Source: Dendrobium chrysotoxum (lineage: Eukaryota; Streptophyta; Magnoliopsida; Asparagales; Orchidaceae). From it: a DNA stretch of 64,000 nucleotides. The stretch spans positions 68,684,573 to 68,748,572 of the forward strand of contig CM034305.1 in the NCBI GenBank assembly GCA_019925795.1, in the 5' to 3' direction. Positions 34,147-47,115 of this stretch are shown in pieces; position 1 is the first letter of the stretch, and each line of letters begins with the position of its first letter. The position numbers were made by a program, and so were the translations under genes. Under the pieces are notes generated by a model. That model did not search any database, was not told the DNA's origin, and worked only from the letters and a program-made list of their open reading frames with translations.

Positions 34147-36220
34147 TTATGTAGAAGACGTTGCCGTCTGACCCCTATCGTGATTTAAAACAGAATTTCT
34201 TTGGCATGCATTCGATGCTACTGAGATGACTCGATATATTTTTACATGGAGTGGATCTTCATCTTCTTTTTCATCATCTTTCACTTTTGATTGGTCTATT
34301 TGAAGCTCAGATATAAAATCTGCATATGTTATAGGCTGTCTCATTGGTTGATGATAATCCTCCAAATTGTTGATGATCTTTTGAAGTACAGTCCTTTTCT
34401 TTTTCAGCTTGCTGTGCTTATTCAAGTTACTAGACTCTTTGGAGGATGCCTTATAAAATCGCTTCGTATTAAAATGCCTCCAAGTTGATGACCTGAAAGT
34501 GGATGCACTTGACTTTGGATTTTCTTTCAATTTAAGCACTGGTTCCGTAAAGGATTTTCATTTTACAGCATGAACTCCTTCCAGTTGTTTGATCAGCTTC
34601 ATTGTCTTCTTGGAGATTGCAGTATATCATTCTCATTTTTCTGGCATTATTTTTCTCTTCATTTCATCTCCTTCCTTAATTGGGGCTATAGGAGCAGACA
34701 TAATCACCTTTACAGATTCTTTTTTTGGGTGAACTAAAATGCTATTTGGTAGCGTGAATTCACCATCTCTGTATTTCTTTTCAAGTCAGTCTTTGAAGAC
34801 ATAACAATCTTCAATAGGGTGGTTAATAACTCGGTGATACGGGCAATAATTTAGATTATCTTTCTGATTAGCTTCTTATGGTCTTTTACACTTCGGTAAT
34901 TCAAGACCAACATTAAGTGCTTATTTGAATAGCTTTGCCATACTTTCTCTTTTAAAAGAATATTCTCTATTTATTTTTTATTTAAGAGATGTGATTCGAT
35001 TACCGGTTCTTAGTTTTGAACATTCTCCTCTATCACGAAAAGGTTGAGACTTATCATTTTCTCTCAATACTAATTTTGACTGGGGCTTGGTATACTGCTT
35101 TCCTTTATCATCTTTAGGAGTAGATTATTTTTCTTTATTAATTCTTAAGAATGATGTGGAATAGATCTCATCTCTTCTAGTATCCATAGCTTTATTCTTT
35201 TGGGGTCTATCTGAATGATATTCAGACTTAGACAGGTTCAACGTTTCAAACTTAGCTACTCTGTCCAGTAGCTCCTGATAAGTGTTGATTGAGGCCATAT
35301 ATAAAAATGGTAACATCTTATCATCGATGTTTCCTATTAGCAGTTGAATATCGTGCTCCTCTTTCAACTATTGTTCGCATTTCATACTCATATTACGCCA
35401 ACGAGTTATGTACTTTGTCACTGACTCACCATTTTTTTATTTTTCTAAGGCAAGGTCATCAATAGTAGTCTTTTCGGTAGCACTGACGAATCTTTTCACG
35501 AACATATTTTTCAGTTTTGCAAATGTCTTGACAGAATCATTAGGAAGTCAATGTACCATTCAAAAGCAGTCGCAGTCAAACTACTAATGAATTGGCGGAA
35601 GAATAAAGCATCAACGCCTCCAATATTTCCACAAGTTGCTTTAAACTGACCAAGTGCTGTTTAGGATTGCCGTTGCTATTAAAAGTGTTGAACTTAGGTA
35701 CCGAATATCCTTTAGGATATGACACTTGATCGTATTCCGCCGGATATGGGCGACCCTTGATCATAAATTTCTCTACTCGCTCTGAGGCAATGATAGCTTT
35801 AATCTTTTTATTAATGATTGATTCTAGCTATAGAGTCATCACCGGCTCAGATGCACTTGCGACATTGTGGTGAGTTTGTAGATGAACAAGTCGATCAGCC
35901 TTATTTCCCCCTTTAGGTGTGGTTCGTATCCCAGACACCTGGGGTATTGGGTCGGTTGGCAGATTAGTAGGAATACTACTCGATATCTGTTGATTAATTG
36001 GTTGACTTAATGTCTGATGATCAGTTAGCTGAGTAGGTGTAGGATTAGTAATGATGTTCTTTTGCATTAACTGCATCATTGTTGTCATCTGTGTTATCAT
36101 TTCTGTCATCTTGCTATTTAGTTCTGATATCTCCTTATCTTTCTCCTTCATTTGAAGTTTCAAACGTCTTTGTGCTTGTGCTAAATATATGGCTTTGGAG
36201 GCGCATCTTGAAATCGCCAT
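34147..36220 (-). pseudogene. Tat gag region
   Basis: The gag frame starts at 36220 with MAISRCASKAIYLAQAQRRL, followed by a coiled-coil-like Lys/Glu/Met-rich helix and a Pro/Gln-rich part (to 35828). Pieces at 35576-35764 and 35125-35367 fit the retrotransposon gag domain (FNSNGNPKQHLVSLKQLVEI; then NLSKSEY-like linker). At about 34800-34865 CPYHRVINHPIEDCYVFKD is the conserved C-terminal gag block in this lineage. Several stops and frame changes separate them. 33718-34539 is a variable Lys/Ser-rich linker. Confidence 0.75.
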
Positions 36221-36239
36221 TTCATTAGAAATTCAGAAG

Positions 36240-37925
36240 CTCCAAAACTTTCAGTAATTCTCAGCTAGTTAGTTATAAATTAGGTGTTGGGTGTTTATAA
36301 CATCAGTAAGTTTGGGCTAGCCTACTATCACAGACGAGTTCTCAAGTTGTTAAAGCAAATTCAGAATGTCACACTAACTTAGGTTTCTCGAGCTTAAAAT
36401 AGTAAAGCATGTTCCTTAGCCAAATGGGCAAAAAAATAACAAGCATGAACAACTAGCCTGTGTTGATTGGAATCCACACTTATTGAGTGCTAGGACTAGC
36501 GATTCTACAATCCCCACTGGTAGAAGAGTTGCCAAATTCAGTCCAACAGGATGCGACTCTTGTTGATTCTCAACCTCCGCAGCTAGTTATTCCGAAAAGC
36601 CTTTATAATAAACCTTAGTTTATTAAGAGAAAACATAAGGCTAGCAGATTCTCAAAATCATGGTTAGAGACCCCAAAAAATGAAGAAAGAGATAATTGGA
36701 GACAACCTTTTGTTGATTAGTTTAAAGAAAATAAGCTTCTCATGAACAAATCGTTAGCTGCACAAATTGGAAAAAAAGACGTAGTATGCATTTGTTAATA
36801 ATATTCTATATATAGATCCTTCGATTAAATGTGGTTATGATGCTTAGGTATTGATGAATCCGATATGGTTGTAGCAGAAGCTCATGAAGAGCTCTATGGC
36901 GTACATCAGTCAGGTACCAAAATATCCTTTAAAATCAAAAGAATGAGCTATTATTTGTACTCAATGGTAAAAAATTGTATCAATCATACTAAGAAGTGCC
37001 ATGAATGTCAAATTCACAATGATCTTATACATCAACCACCAAATTCATTACATCTCACAAGAATATTCTATCCATTTGAATGTTGGGGTATATATGTAAT
37101 TGGAGTAATTGATCTACCATCATTAGCTAAACACCACTTTATATTTAGAAACGATTTACTACTTTTCCAATGGGCTGAAGTAGCTCTGTTCAAAGAAGTC
37201 ACTGACAATCTTGTGATCAACTTTTTACCCATAATATTATCTATAGGTTCAGTATATACCAAGATGTATAATCTTAAGCAATGGTTCATCTTTCAAAAGC
37301 ACAAAGTTATACAAATTTATTGATGAACATAAAATTAAATGGGGATATTCATCAATTTATAATTCAATGCAAATGGATTGACAGAAGCTTTCAACAAGAC
37401 GACAACGAATCTACTCAAGATCTTCACTAAAGACCAAAGAGAATCACATACTAAGATTATTGAATGTGTGTATTATACCACCTATATGATGCCAGTCAAA
37501 GTCACTCCTTATGCTTTAGTTTTTGGAGCCAAGGAACATTTATCACTTGAGGTCTAGTTTTCATCACTTCAAGTAGCTATTCAGCACGACCTTATGGAGG
37601 AACAAAATGATTATTTATGATTGGAGGAGCTCGATTCATTGGATGAAGTTGGGTTCCAATTTCAACAGAATTTCGAAATTCATCGAGCAAGAATGACAAG
37701 GTTCTTTATTTGTATGGTACGTCATTGAACATTCCATGAAGAGGAGTTTGTTCTAGTGTTGAGAAGATCAATCATCCTGTTAAAGAATTAGTTGTAAATT
37801 TGAGCCTATATGGGAAGACACTTTTATCATTGAGAAGGTTTACCAAGGAGTAGTTTATTATCAATGTGAATGGTTAAAGATCTATGCCACCAATTAATAG
37901 TCGTCATTTGAAAAAATATCATGCG
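36240..37925 (+). mobile_element. Truncated Tat-family fragment (copy 2), RNase H 2 to integrase
   Basis: This plus-strand segment matches the minus strand of 28851-30500. It starts inside the second RNase H (ATTCTCAGCTAGTTAGTTAT against the copy-1 equivalent near 30510). It continues with a WRQPFVD leader, the 152-codon open piece 36865-37323 (HEELYGVHQSGTKISFKIKR, NHTKKCHECQIHND zinc-binding block, CWGIYVIGVIDLPS), and ends near 37925 with SRHLKKYHA-like codons. The catalytic Asp of WGID is changed to WGIY. It is truncated, inactive, and abuts the gag start of copy 1. Confidence 0.85.
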
Positions 37926-39590
37926 TAATTACTTAAGGAAATATTGAACTTAAAATCCCATGAAAAGTGCATTATCTATATATATTATCACGTGTATTTA
38001 ATGTTAAACCTGAGGACTTTTGTCTTCAACAAGTTCACTATGCATAAACTCTGGACTGACGACTTTTAGCCATTGACCTATATAAGCTCTGAGGGTTGGG
38101 TCACCATCACACATCTTTCATCAAACCCGCCATAGCAGAAAGCATATAGTAGAATATATATTTAATATCTAACAAGTCAGCAAAGACAATTTAGGACAGT
38201 TCTTTTATTAAATTTGCCGCACAAAGCATAGGGAAGGAAGTTTTTTAAAATCCTCAAAACCATTAAAACTACATCCTTCATCATGCCCGCCAAAGCAAAA
38301 AAGTATAAGGCGGAAGGTATGTTCAACTCTTGACAAGTCTGCAATGACAATTCAAATAAATCGTTTTACTAAGCTCGCCAAAACACAAAACAAGGACTAA
38401 AGGCATTTGATATTCCAAACTCGATAAAAAGAAACGATCATCAATAAGTCCATTTTATACAAAACATTGGACAGGTGACAATCGCTATTGGTTCAACAAA
38501 GTTCTTGTAGCTAAGCTAAAGTACACTAGGTTTGATATCTACACCCTCATGCTAAACACATATCCACATTTAGATTTTAGCTAATCCATTGTAGTAAAAG
38601 TTACTCAAGAGAAATGAAAATTTAATATAAACTACTAAAATTCAGAAAAAAAAAGGTAGTCTCACAGGTGTATAAACATGTTCAATCTCAGATTTCCATT
38701 ATAATAAACATCAATAAAAACGAGGATTATATTTTTATAATAAGAAAAGGGGTACCAGTTTCAATCTTTACAGATTTATAATAACAAAAGAAAAATGTCA
38801 AAAGTAAATCAACAGTAACAAAGGACTTAAGACCATTCCCTAAGAGGCCTAATCACGGAAGGAGAGTTGGCTAATCTATAACTACCTCTAAGCTTCAACA
38901 ACCTTATCTCACTCCTCAGCACCTCAAGTCAAAGTATTTGTGGTGAAATTCGAAACAAGTAACTTTCTTCTCTAGAAGCTGCACAAAATAACAATGACAT
39001 TACTATATAAAAAATGAGATAGTGCAAATATGAATTGAAATAAAAATTATAAAAAGAAAAAATGTACCTGAGTTGAAGTCTCCTGAAAAGTTAAAGGTTA
39101 CAAAGGTTATTTTGGTTGGCTTATCCGCAAAGCTCAAAAAATCACTTAACCTGCATGCTCAAAAAATCACTTAACCTGCATACAATAACAAAGAAGAAAT
39201 ATGTTAAGCATATATAAAACTGCAATAAAAGTAGAATGCATGAATTAAAATGATAGCGGTGACCAAAAAAAGAAAATGCAGCAGTGTTAACATTTATTAT
39301 TATCAACCTCAAAGTGATGTACTGAAAATTTGACTTTTAGGGGTTGTAACAAATTCACACTTTCTTATAAATGGTGTTTACGAAATTTTGACCAATTCAT
39401 TTTTTTTTTCAATATCTATATGTACCTCCAGATATCTGCAAAGAACTTTCATTGTGACATATAAATCTAATTCCGGAGATCCATAGGGTTAACAAGTTTG
39501 CAACAATTATGGTCTGCTTTAGGCGCGTACCATATTTCTTGGAGGGTATTTGTTGACCTCGATGGTTGTTTTAGAGGTAGATTCGACTAA
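37926..39590 (+). other. 3' non-coding part of Tat copy 2 and AT-rich DNA
   Basis: CATGCCCGCCAAAGCAAAAA and GGCGGAAGGTATGTTCAACT (about 38284-38330) match the region after the copy-1 integrase on the other strand; a related GCCCGCCATAGCAGAAAGCA lies at about 38127. Near 39127-39180, GCTCAAAAAATCACTTAACC is tandemly duplicated. No gene is seen. Confidence 0.55.
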
Positions 39591-40500
39591 TACGATGAAA
39601 TGAGTGATAGAGCGATGCCTACCAAACCTATCTGAAATAGGTCAACCAAAAACCAAAATTGCACGAATAATGTCCGTTCGTGAAACTGATAGTGTTGATG
39701 CTGTTGACCTCTACCGTGTAAACAAAAAAAAAAAGAATAAAAAATGCTTAAAAAATTATTACCTGTCATTGCCATGCCCAAATCCCTGCCGAATCAGCCG
39801 CCTGCTACAGTGCTCCATACCGCTGCAACGGCACCGTTTGCAGACCTATCGTGCTCGCCTCGATCGAGCCTCCTCTCAGCGTCAATAAAAGGAGGCTGAA
39901 GGGGCTTCGGCTTCGCTGCTTCTCCTCCGACTCATTCCCACGCGATCGCAAGCTGCAAACTTCGCCCGTCATATTGCCATCCTCCTACGTCGCTGATCAC
40001 GATCTCCATGAGCCCAAGCAAGCCGACCCCATATCCTCACCCGATCTCCCCACTACCCAACTCCAACCAATCTTCCCAATCTCGCTGCTGCCAAGTTCCT
40101 CCCACGAACCTCCATTCCGCCTCCTACCTGTTCCGAACCCAAGCAGCCGTCGAGACCCCGTCGCTGCTTCCGATTTCTCCTTCCTCTTGCCCGATCTCTA
40201 AGCCACAAGAAGCCCTAGGTCTAGCCAACTCTACCTCCTTCGGCGACTCCCCTTGCAGTCGGTTCGGAAATTACAACATTTTGATTGGAAGCAGCGACTG
40301 GAGCTTAATCTCTGTGAAGGTAACTTTCTACCTTTCACATGCTCTTCGGCCAAATCCCTTAAATCTGTGATAAGCAGAAGAAGGAAATGGAGGATTTATT
40401 TTGCAATGGAATTTGACAGATTCCTAAATCCTGTTTTATTCAAATCCTGCTCAAACCTGTGTAAATCCTGTATAAATTATGCATTTTTTAACATCTTCTT
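39591..40500 (+). other. GC-rich island, possible LTR leader; no supportable protein
   Basis: Cytosine-rich sequence with several overlapping frames (85-120 codons) full of Ser, Pro and Leu. None has a recognisable domain. Composition and position beside retroelement DNA suggest an LTR or leader (inference). A degraded host exon cannot be excluded. Confidence 0.35.
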
Positions 40501-40805
40501 TCAATTATAATTAATTAATTATATTTAAGTATAATTAATTATAATTAAATATCTTAATTATCTTTAATTATTATTAATAATGATTTATTTAAATTAAAAT
40601 AAATTATAATTAATTTTTATTATAATTATGGTTAATTGTATTACTAACGATTAACTATAATTAATTAAAATTAATTAAAATTAATTATTTTAATTTTAAA
40701 TAATCAGTATTATTTATAATTAATTATGATTAATTATTAATTATAATTAAATATCTTATAGTGAATTAATTATTATTATTATTATTAACTAATTATAATA
40801 AAAAG
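40501..40805. repeat. ATTAATTA-rich low-complexity stretch
   Basis: Almost entirely variants of TAATTATAATTAATTA. No coding signal. Confidence 0.85.
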
Positions 40806-40904
40806 AAATGCAAGCTCTTCTCGCTTGCCTCGATCTGCGTGTTAACATCACCAACAACCCCGCGAAGGTATGGATTTTCCAAAACTTAGATTCTCGCTCT
40901 CAAA

Positions 40905-41325
40905 GTTTGCGGCGCGTCGGAAAACCGCATATACGCGCGTTTGTTCGCGTGGTGGGATGGGACCCCGGTGCGATGCCTACGACGAGGCGAGTAATCACCT
41001 AAAATCCTATCCTCGACGTTCGTGTCGAGCCGGCAAACCGCCTATACACGTGTTTATTCGCGTGGTGGGAAGGGAATCTGATGCGACACCTACGGCGAGG
41101 CGGGTAGGCCCTATACACGCTTTTCTTAGCGTGGTGGGGACAATCTTAAGTACCCGTACGCGGCTCTATACTTGTGGGGAAACAACTACTATTCTTTTGA
41201 AACAGGTACCGTCGAAGACCCTATACACGCTTTTATTAGCGTGGTGGGAATGAAGACACGGCCGAGGTGTCCAAGGACACCTACGATGCACGCGCTTTAT
41301 TGCGCATGGTGGGAAGGCCCAGACT
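40905..41325 (+). repeat. Array of five hairpin-bearing units
   Basis: Each unit holds CTATACACGC-like sequence, a T-rich loop of 6-10 bases, the pairing GCGTG-like strand, then GGTGGGA. Stems: ACGCG/CGCGT (40933-40950), CACG/CGTG (41047-41064), CACGC/GCGTG (41116-41133 and 41226-41243), GCGC/GCGC (41292-41305). The first two units also share CCTACG.CGAGGCG. A related hairpin lies at 46309-46324. Confidence 0.75.
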
Positions 41326-41493
41326 CCTGTAGTTTTTCCCCTAAACGGGGGAGATGCCGGGAGGTTGTCGAAATTTCGTATGAACATGAGACCGTACTTG
41401 GACTTGATTGAACTCAAAAGGACAACAGAGGACTTCTAAACTTGAACTAAATTCAGATAATTTGAACTTAAAACACAAATAAATCTGAACTCA

Positions 41494-41732
41494 AACTCAA
41501 ATGAACTGAATACAATGGACAATAACTCAAAGTTTGAAAATGAATATTATGAAACTCAAACTCAATCATATTACAATGAACTTGGTTTGAATCAAATGAC
41601 AAAAACATACAAACTCAAATGAACTGAATACAATGGACAAGAACTCAAAGTTTGAAAATGAACATTATGAAACTCAAACTCAATCATATTACAATGAACT
41701 TGGTTTGAATCAAATGACAAAAACATACAAGA
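41494..41732 (+). repeat. Near-perfect 118-bp tandem duplication
   Basis: AAATGAACTGAATACAATGG starts at 41499 and again at 41617. The two 118-base units differ at only about two positions (GGACAATAA/GGACAAGAA and GAATATTATG/GAACATTATG). The flanks are rich in ACTCAAACTTGAA, so this looks like recent slippage or unequal exchange within a repetitive region. Confidence 0.95.
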
Positions 41733-43500
41733 CACTTGGACTCAAATGTGACATGAGCTACAAAAAATTTAAACTTGATAAAGAACTCAAACTTGAACAT
41801 AAACTTGGATTCGCAACAAATGACAGCGAATTGGACTCAGATTTGAACTCGATATGGACATTGCAAAGGACTTGAACTCAAACAAGCAACGAGGAATTAA
41901 ACTTCAAACTCAATCACTTATAATCATGCAAATGATTGATGATGACTCAAAAGAATTCAAGTGAACTCTAAAAAGACTTGAGTTCGAATGAAGCACATGG
42001 AATCAAACTTGGGTTTAATCAATGAGCCACCAAATCTAAATGCTCAATGAGAGAATCCTGCTTAATGATTTGTGATGGGTTAGAGAAAGCTCTTATACCC
42101 CTACCACTAATAACAATTTGATTCCAAGAAGATACACCAAAGAAAGAGATTAAATGCAAATGTACAAGCAAAGATTCATGTTGTATCATTCTCCTATAAG
42201 CGAGCACACTGATTTACATGCAAGCAAGGATAGAAGATCATAGCAAAATGCAAATGCCCACTAGTGAGGATGGAAATTTTGTTGCAAACACAATCATTCC
42301 CCCTACTAGCAGGAGGGATCAATGTGCACTAAACACATCAACCTTCCTACAAACAACCAAGTCTCTTGCAAACACACATATTACAAGCACTAACGAAAGA
42401 TCATAATATCTTGGAGATACAAGGGACAGTCACAACAAGCTTAATCATATGCTCATGAACAAAGTGTGAAGACGATGCAGCAAATACAGTCGAGGTTCAC
42501 TGGCAGTCTATTCATAGATAAGAGTCAAAAGCATGGCATGCACATGATAGACTGCATGAAGATGATAACAAGCAGCATGTGATGAACACTACGACACTCC
42601 TACAGTCAATAATAGTGCAGTGTCAAGCAAGTGTATTAATCCCCTACAAACCAATGACAGTTGCCTTAGGATGGCAGACCCGTCCCTACAAGCAAGTACA
42701 ATCATCATACCATCTGAGATTGGTGAAAGGTGGATATGAAGCAAGCACAATGGTTCTTCTACAAGTATGTCCGAGAGATCGTGGTGAACATAATCATTTC
42801 TTGTGAGCAAGAACCGATGATACAACACACTTGTGGATAGCAATAGTGGTTATATCGTAGGTACAATGAACCCTTATGGACACAAGCACAAAGAACACCT
42901 GCAGCAGCGGTGATTGAGATGCTGCAAGTACGTTGGGTATGGGGATAACTCGATGCATGGAGAAGGACACCTCCGGTAAGAATGAAGGAGATGTTTAAAC
43001 AAATTCGAACTAAACTTCCTGGTGTTCCAAAATCTCTCACTTGGTCCTATATTTAGGAAGAAAATAGTTCTGACGTCCACAACCCAGATATCTCTATTCA
43101 TTTGAAGGTTAATTATTTGATCGCAGATGTTATATCTTGTAGAGATCTACTACACTATTGAGCTTGAAAGGAGTTCTCTTCAGGGCTGCAATCATTGATT
43201 TCAAGCCAACAGCAGAAAAAGGTGATCATGACATAACTAGAAAGTTGCTTGTTGATTTCTATATGAGTCATAAGAAGAGAAAGCCGGATCAAATCATTAT
43301 GGAGTGAGTGAGTCTCAGTCCAACCAGGTTCCGAACACTGAATTGGATAAGATTATTCAGGCTTGCAAGCTTCTCGAAGAACAGTGGTCGTACATCCAAT
43401 ATACTATCCACAAGCAAGTGCTGAAAGGGTTACATCAAAGAGGAGCTCCTACGAGCCGCCACAGAAGACCCGCCAAATGTCTAAGAATCCCCCCACACGT
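41733..43500. other. Retroelement-like non-coding DNA
   Basis: Rich in AACTCAAA and CAAGCA words; short frames only. I recognise no protein. Confidence 0.35.
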
Positions 43501-43547
43501 GCACCTTAATTTGTATACACATCGGAACACAAAAGGCGTAAATATAA

Positions 43548-43830
43548 TCAACACCCGCATGGGCCCCGGCGAGCGTGTCATTGGTACACACGTGACGTCT
43601 AGGGATGTTGCGCGGGTCAATAAATTTAAACCTGATCCTTCTAAGCAGATAAATAGGAGTTGACAAGGTTTAGCAAATAATTATAAAACCCCCAAACACC
43701 TACATGGGCCCCGGCGAGCGTGTTATTGGTACACACGTGACGTCTAGGGATGCTGCGCGGGTTAATAAGTGAATTCAAGTTCAAGCCCGATCCTTCTATA
43801 TGAACAGATAGGAGTTGACACGGCTCGAAC
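43548..43830 (+). repeat. 145-bp tandem duplication
   Basis: GGGCCCCGGCGAGCGTGT begins at 43561 and 43706. Each is followed by ATTGGTACACACGTGACGTC, TAGGGATG.TGCGCGGGT.AA, and CTGATCCTTCTA..CAGATA-type sequence. The same GTTGCGCGGGTTAATA / AGGAGTTGACAAGG wording, more decayed, recurs at 47180-47245. Confidence 0.85.
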
Positions 43831-44009
43831 TATTAAATAAATATACGGTCGCGAGGTCGATCGGAATATTTATTTCATACATTCATATTAGGCCATCAAG
43901 GCCTATAATCAAGAGAATTTACTAACATAGGCACAAAGCCTACGAGAAACCCAATCCTCTATCGACAGCCCGATAGAGTCGACAAGGTTCAAAATACAAA
44001 ATTTTTCAA

Positions 44010-44960
44010 ATGACCTTAAACACCCTGATGATGTCCGTGTTGAATAAAAAATCTCAACCGGAGGGGTTAAATTTCAAATATCTTCAAAATACTATCCCAA
44101 ACACCCAAAAATCATAAACTCCAGAAAACTCCAAACAGTCCTAAATTCCAAAGATATTTGAAATTGAAATTAAACCATCAACCACTTAAAACAAAACCCA
44201 TCCACCCTCCGCAACAGTTTGCCAAGGTGGAAAAATTTGAAAATAACTGCAGCTCACAAAGAGCTAATGCCTGGTCGAAAATATCACTAGAATCCATTCT
44301 CAAACAATCTTCTGCCAGTAAGGGCGTGGTACGTGTCCTCTAACCGGCAGTTTCGCCGCCAAATGACACTGTAGGATAAACGGTTATGACCCGGGGCCCT
44401 CTGAACCGAGGGGTTTTGCAGCCCAATGGCACCATGTGATACCGGTTATGGCCAGAGCCAATACGTTCTTTACTAGCATCAAATCCTTGAGACATGAATC
44501 AATAGGATATAATCGATAGGGCACAAAGCCCTCTGTTAGCTAAGGTGGATTTAAATTTGTCCCCTTAGACAAACACTCCCCCCAGGTCTACAAGATACCC
44601 TTGGACGAAGCAACCCATGGCTTCCGACAAGGATCCTTCTGTCAGGTTGGGTCGACTACCTCCTCTAACTAAGTAGACCAGGGACCACGATGGCTCGAGA
44701 CGACAGAACCATGGGATCTTGATCGGGTCCATCATCCATTCCCCCACCATCCGCTTTAAGTGCAAGATGGTGAAATTTCCAATTTTAAATATCAAATCTT
44801 CCAACCTTTCAAATTCCCAACCCATGGTGCTACTATATGCCAGATAACACGTATTTCTACGTATCTGATTGATGACTAGCCTTAATCGAAAGTTCTATCT
44901 CGTAATCGGGAGGGGTAATTAACTATAGGGGCTTGCGCCTATAGGAAACCAGAACTCAGA
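44010..44960 (-). repeat. Dispersed repeat, copy 2 (inverted partner of 24645-25400)
   Basis: On the minus strand this reads in the same order as 24645-25400 but is about 200 bases longer. The extra sequence lies mainly in CATATAGTAGCACCATGGG (44820-44840) and in a duplicated CGGTTATG..CC block (44360-44460). Minus-strand codons over 44565-44825 are open for 86 residues and end at the shared ..CFVQGYLVDLGGVFV. No known domain is recognised. Confidence 0.7.
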
Positions 44961-44969
44961 TCATAAATT

Positions 44970-45127
44970 CCTCGCAAAATGAGGGCGAAATCTCTGCCTA
45001 GTGTCTTATCTACAAACCCATCTGCCTTCCAAAATTTCCCCGGAACTTAATCCGTTAAAACTCGCCCGAAGAAAAAGCAACAGCGGGCGGAGGCCGGGGC
45101 CAAATTTTCGGAGCCCACAGATGCGTT
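44970..45127 (+). repeat. Direct repeat (partner at 47290-47445)
   Basis: AAAATGAGGGCGAAATCT, CTTAATCCGTTAAAACTC, GAAAAAGCA and CGGAGCCCACA recur in the same order at 47313-47435 (AAAAATGAGGGTGAAATCTT, TTTAATTCCGTTAAAACTCT, CGGAGCCCACATGTG). Two such blocks 2.3 kb apart in the same orientation could be parts of paired LTRs. Confidence 0.65.
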
Positions 45128-46178
<1,051 letters not shown>

Positions 46179-46289
46179 GTTGCTTACTTGTAGCGTCACC
46201 GTTGTCGTCGTCGTCTCACATACTCATGCACATAGTTGTAATTCCCCTCAACTCAAAAAACCTCGAACCTGTTGACAACGTGCTTAATG

Positions 46290-46566
46290 TGGCGCGTAAA
46301 GTCCCTTTACGCTTTTCTTAGCGTGACGGGAGGAAACTCATTAGCGTCAAATACAACATATCGGTTGGCGCCCCCAAAAACCATGGTGATGCATTTGTTA
46401 AGGTGAGTGTAGTCCTTACATGTTTTTCTTAGTGTGATAGGAGGAAACTTGTCGGTGAAGTTCGTGACGCTGTGGGTGGACTCCACTAGCGACAAGTCCC
46501 ACATGGGCTTAGACGAGTGTGTTAAATGTTTGTTATAAAATCTGAGAATGCTGCACGGGGTTAAAG
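46290..46566 (+). repeat. Hairpin units related to the 40.9-kb array
   Basis: TTTACGCTTTTCTTAGCGTG (46306-46325) and a decayed CTTACATGTTTTTCTTAGTG (about 46417) are both followed by A.GGGAGGAAACT or a close variant. The first keeps the ACGC/GCGT pairing. This segment continues after the LINE at 47115-47445, so the LINE is inserted in it. Confidence 0.6.
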
Positions 46567-47107
46567 CAAACAACAACAACATCAAGCCTTTGTCACACTA
46601 CGTGGGGTTGGCTACATAAATCCTTTTTCTCCATTGTGTCCTGTTAAAAGTCAAATTCTCGTTTAAATCTAATAAAGAAAGATCATTTCTAATATTTTCT
46701 AACCAAGTTTTTTTAGGTCTACTTCTATCTTTTTTTAACATAAGTCAAATCTAATACCTCTATTTTCCTATCCGGGTCATCGGAAGGCCATCGTTTTATG
46801 TGACCAAATCATCTAAGGCGACTCTCTCTAATCTTATCTTCCACTGGAGCTACTCCAACCTTTTCACGTATATACTCATTTCGTATCCTATCTCTAAGGG
46901 TAAAGCCACTCATCCACCTGAGCATCCTCATCTCTGCAACTCTTAACTTAGTATTATGCTTCTCTTTTAATGGTCAACATTCGGCACCATAAAGCATTGC
47001 AGGTCTCACCACCATCTTATAGAATTTTCCCTTAAGTTTGAGGGGGACTTTTCTTCCACACAACAAGCCTGATGCATTCCTCCACTTCAACCATCCAACT
47101 TGAATTC
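46567..47107 (-). mobile_element. 5'-truncated LINE (same family) with TTG tail
   Basis: The plus strand starts with AACAACAACAAC then ATCAAGCCTTTGTCACAC, the complement of the LINE 3' end. It runs through ACTCATCCACCTGAGCATCC (complement of the RMLRWMSG codons) and AACCATCCAACTTGAATTCC at the 5' truncation point. It covers the same part of the RT gene as the 23.4-kb copy. The target duplication is not clear. Confidence 0.88.
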
Positions 47108-47115
47108 CTTTTTAA

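Larger units (their letters stand above)
28851..36225 (-). mobile_element. Decayed Ty3/Gypsy element, Tat lineage (copy 1)
   Basis: A full internal region of about 7.4 kb in the order gag, protease, RT, RNase H, second RNase H, integrase on the minus strand. The domain order and the tandem RNase H domains place it in the Tat/Ogre group. Every domain is recognisable, but all are broken, so it is an old, inactive copy. The 5' LTR is not next to gag: the sequence there switches to an inverted fragment of the same family. Confidence 0.85.

Noticed and set aside
39851..40370. Pro/Ser-rich frames of 94-120 codons that could be a first exon
   Set aside because: No domain, no splice partner, and several overlapping frames are equally open because the DNA is C-rich. 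Noted only as a GC-rich island.
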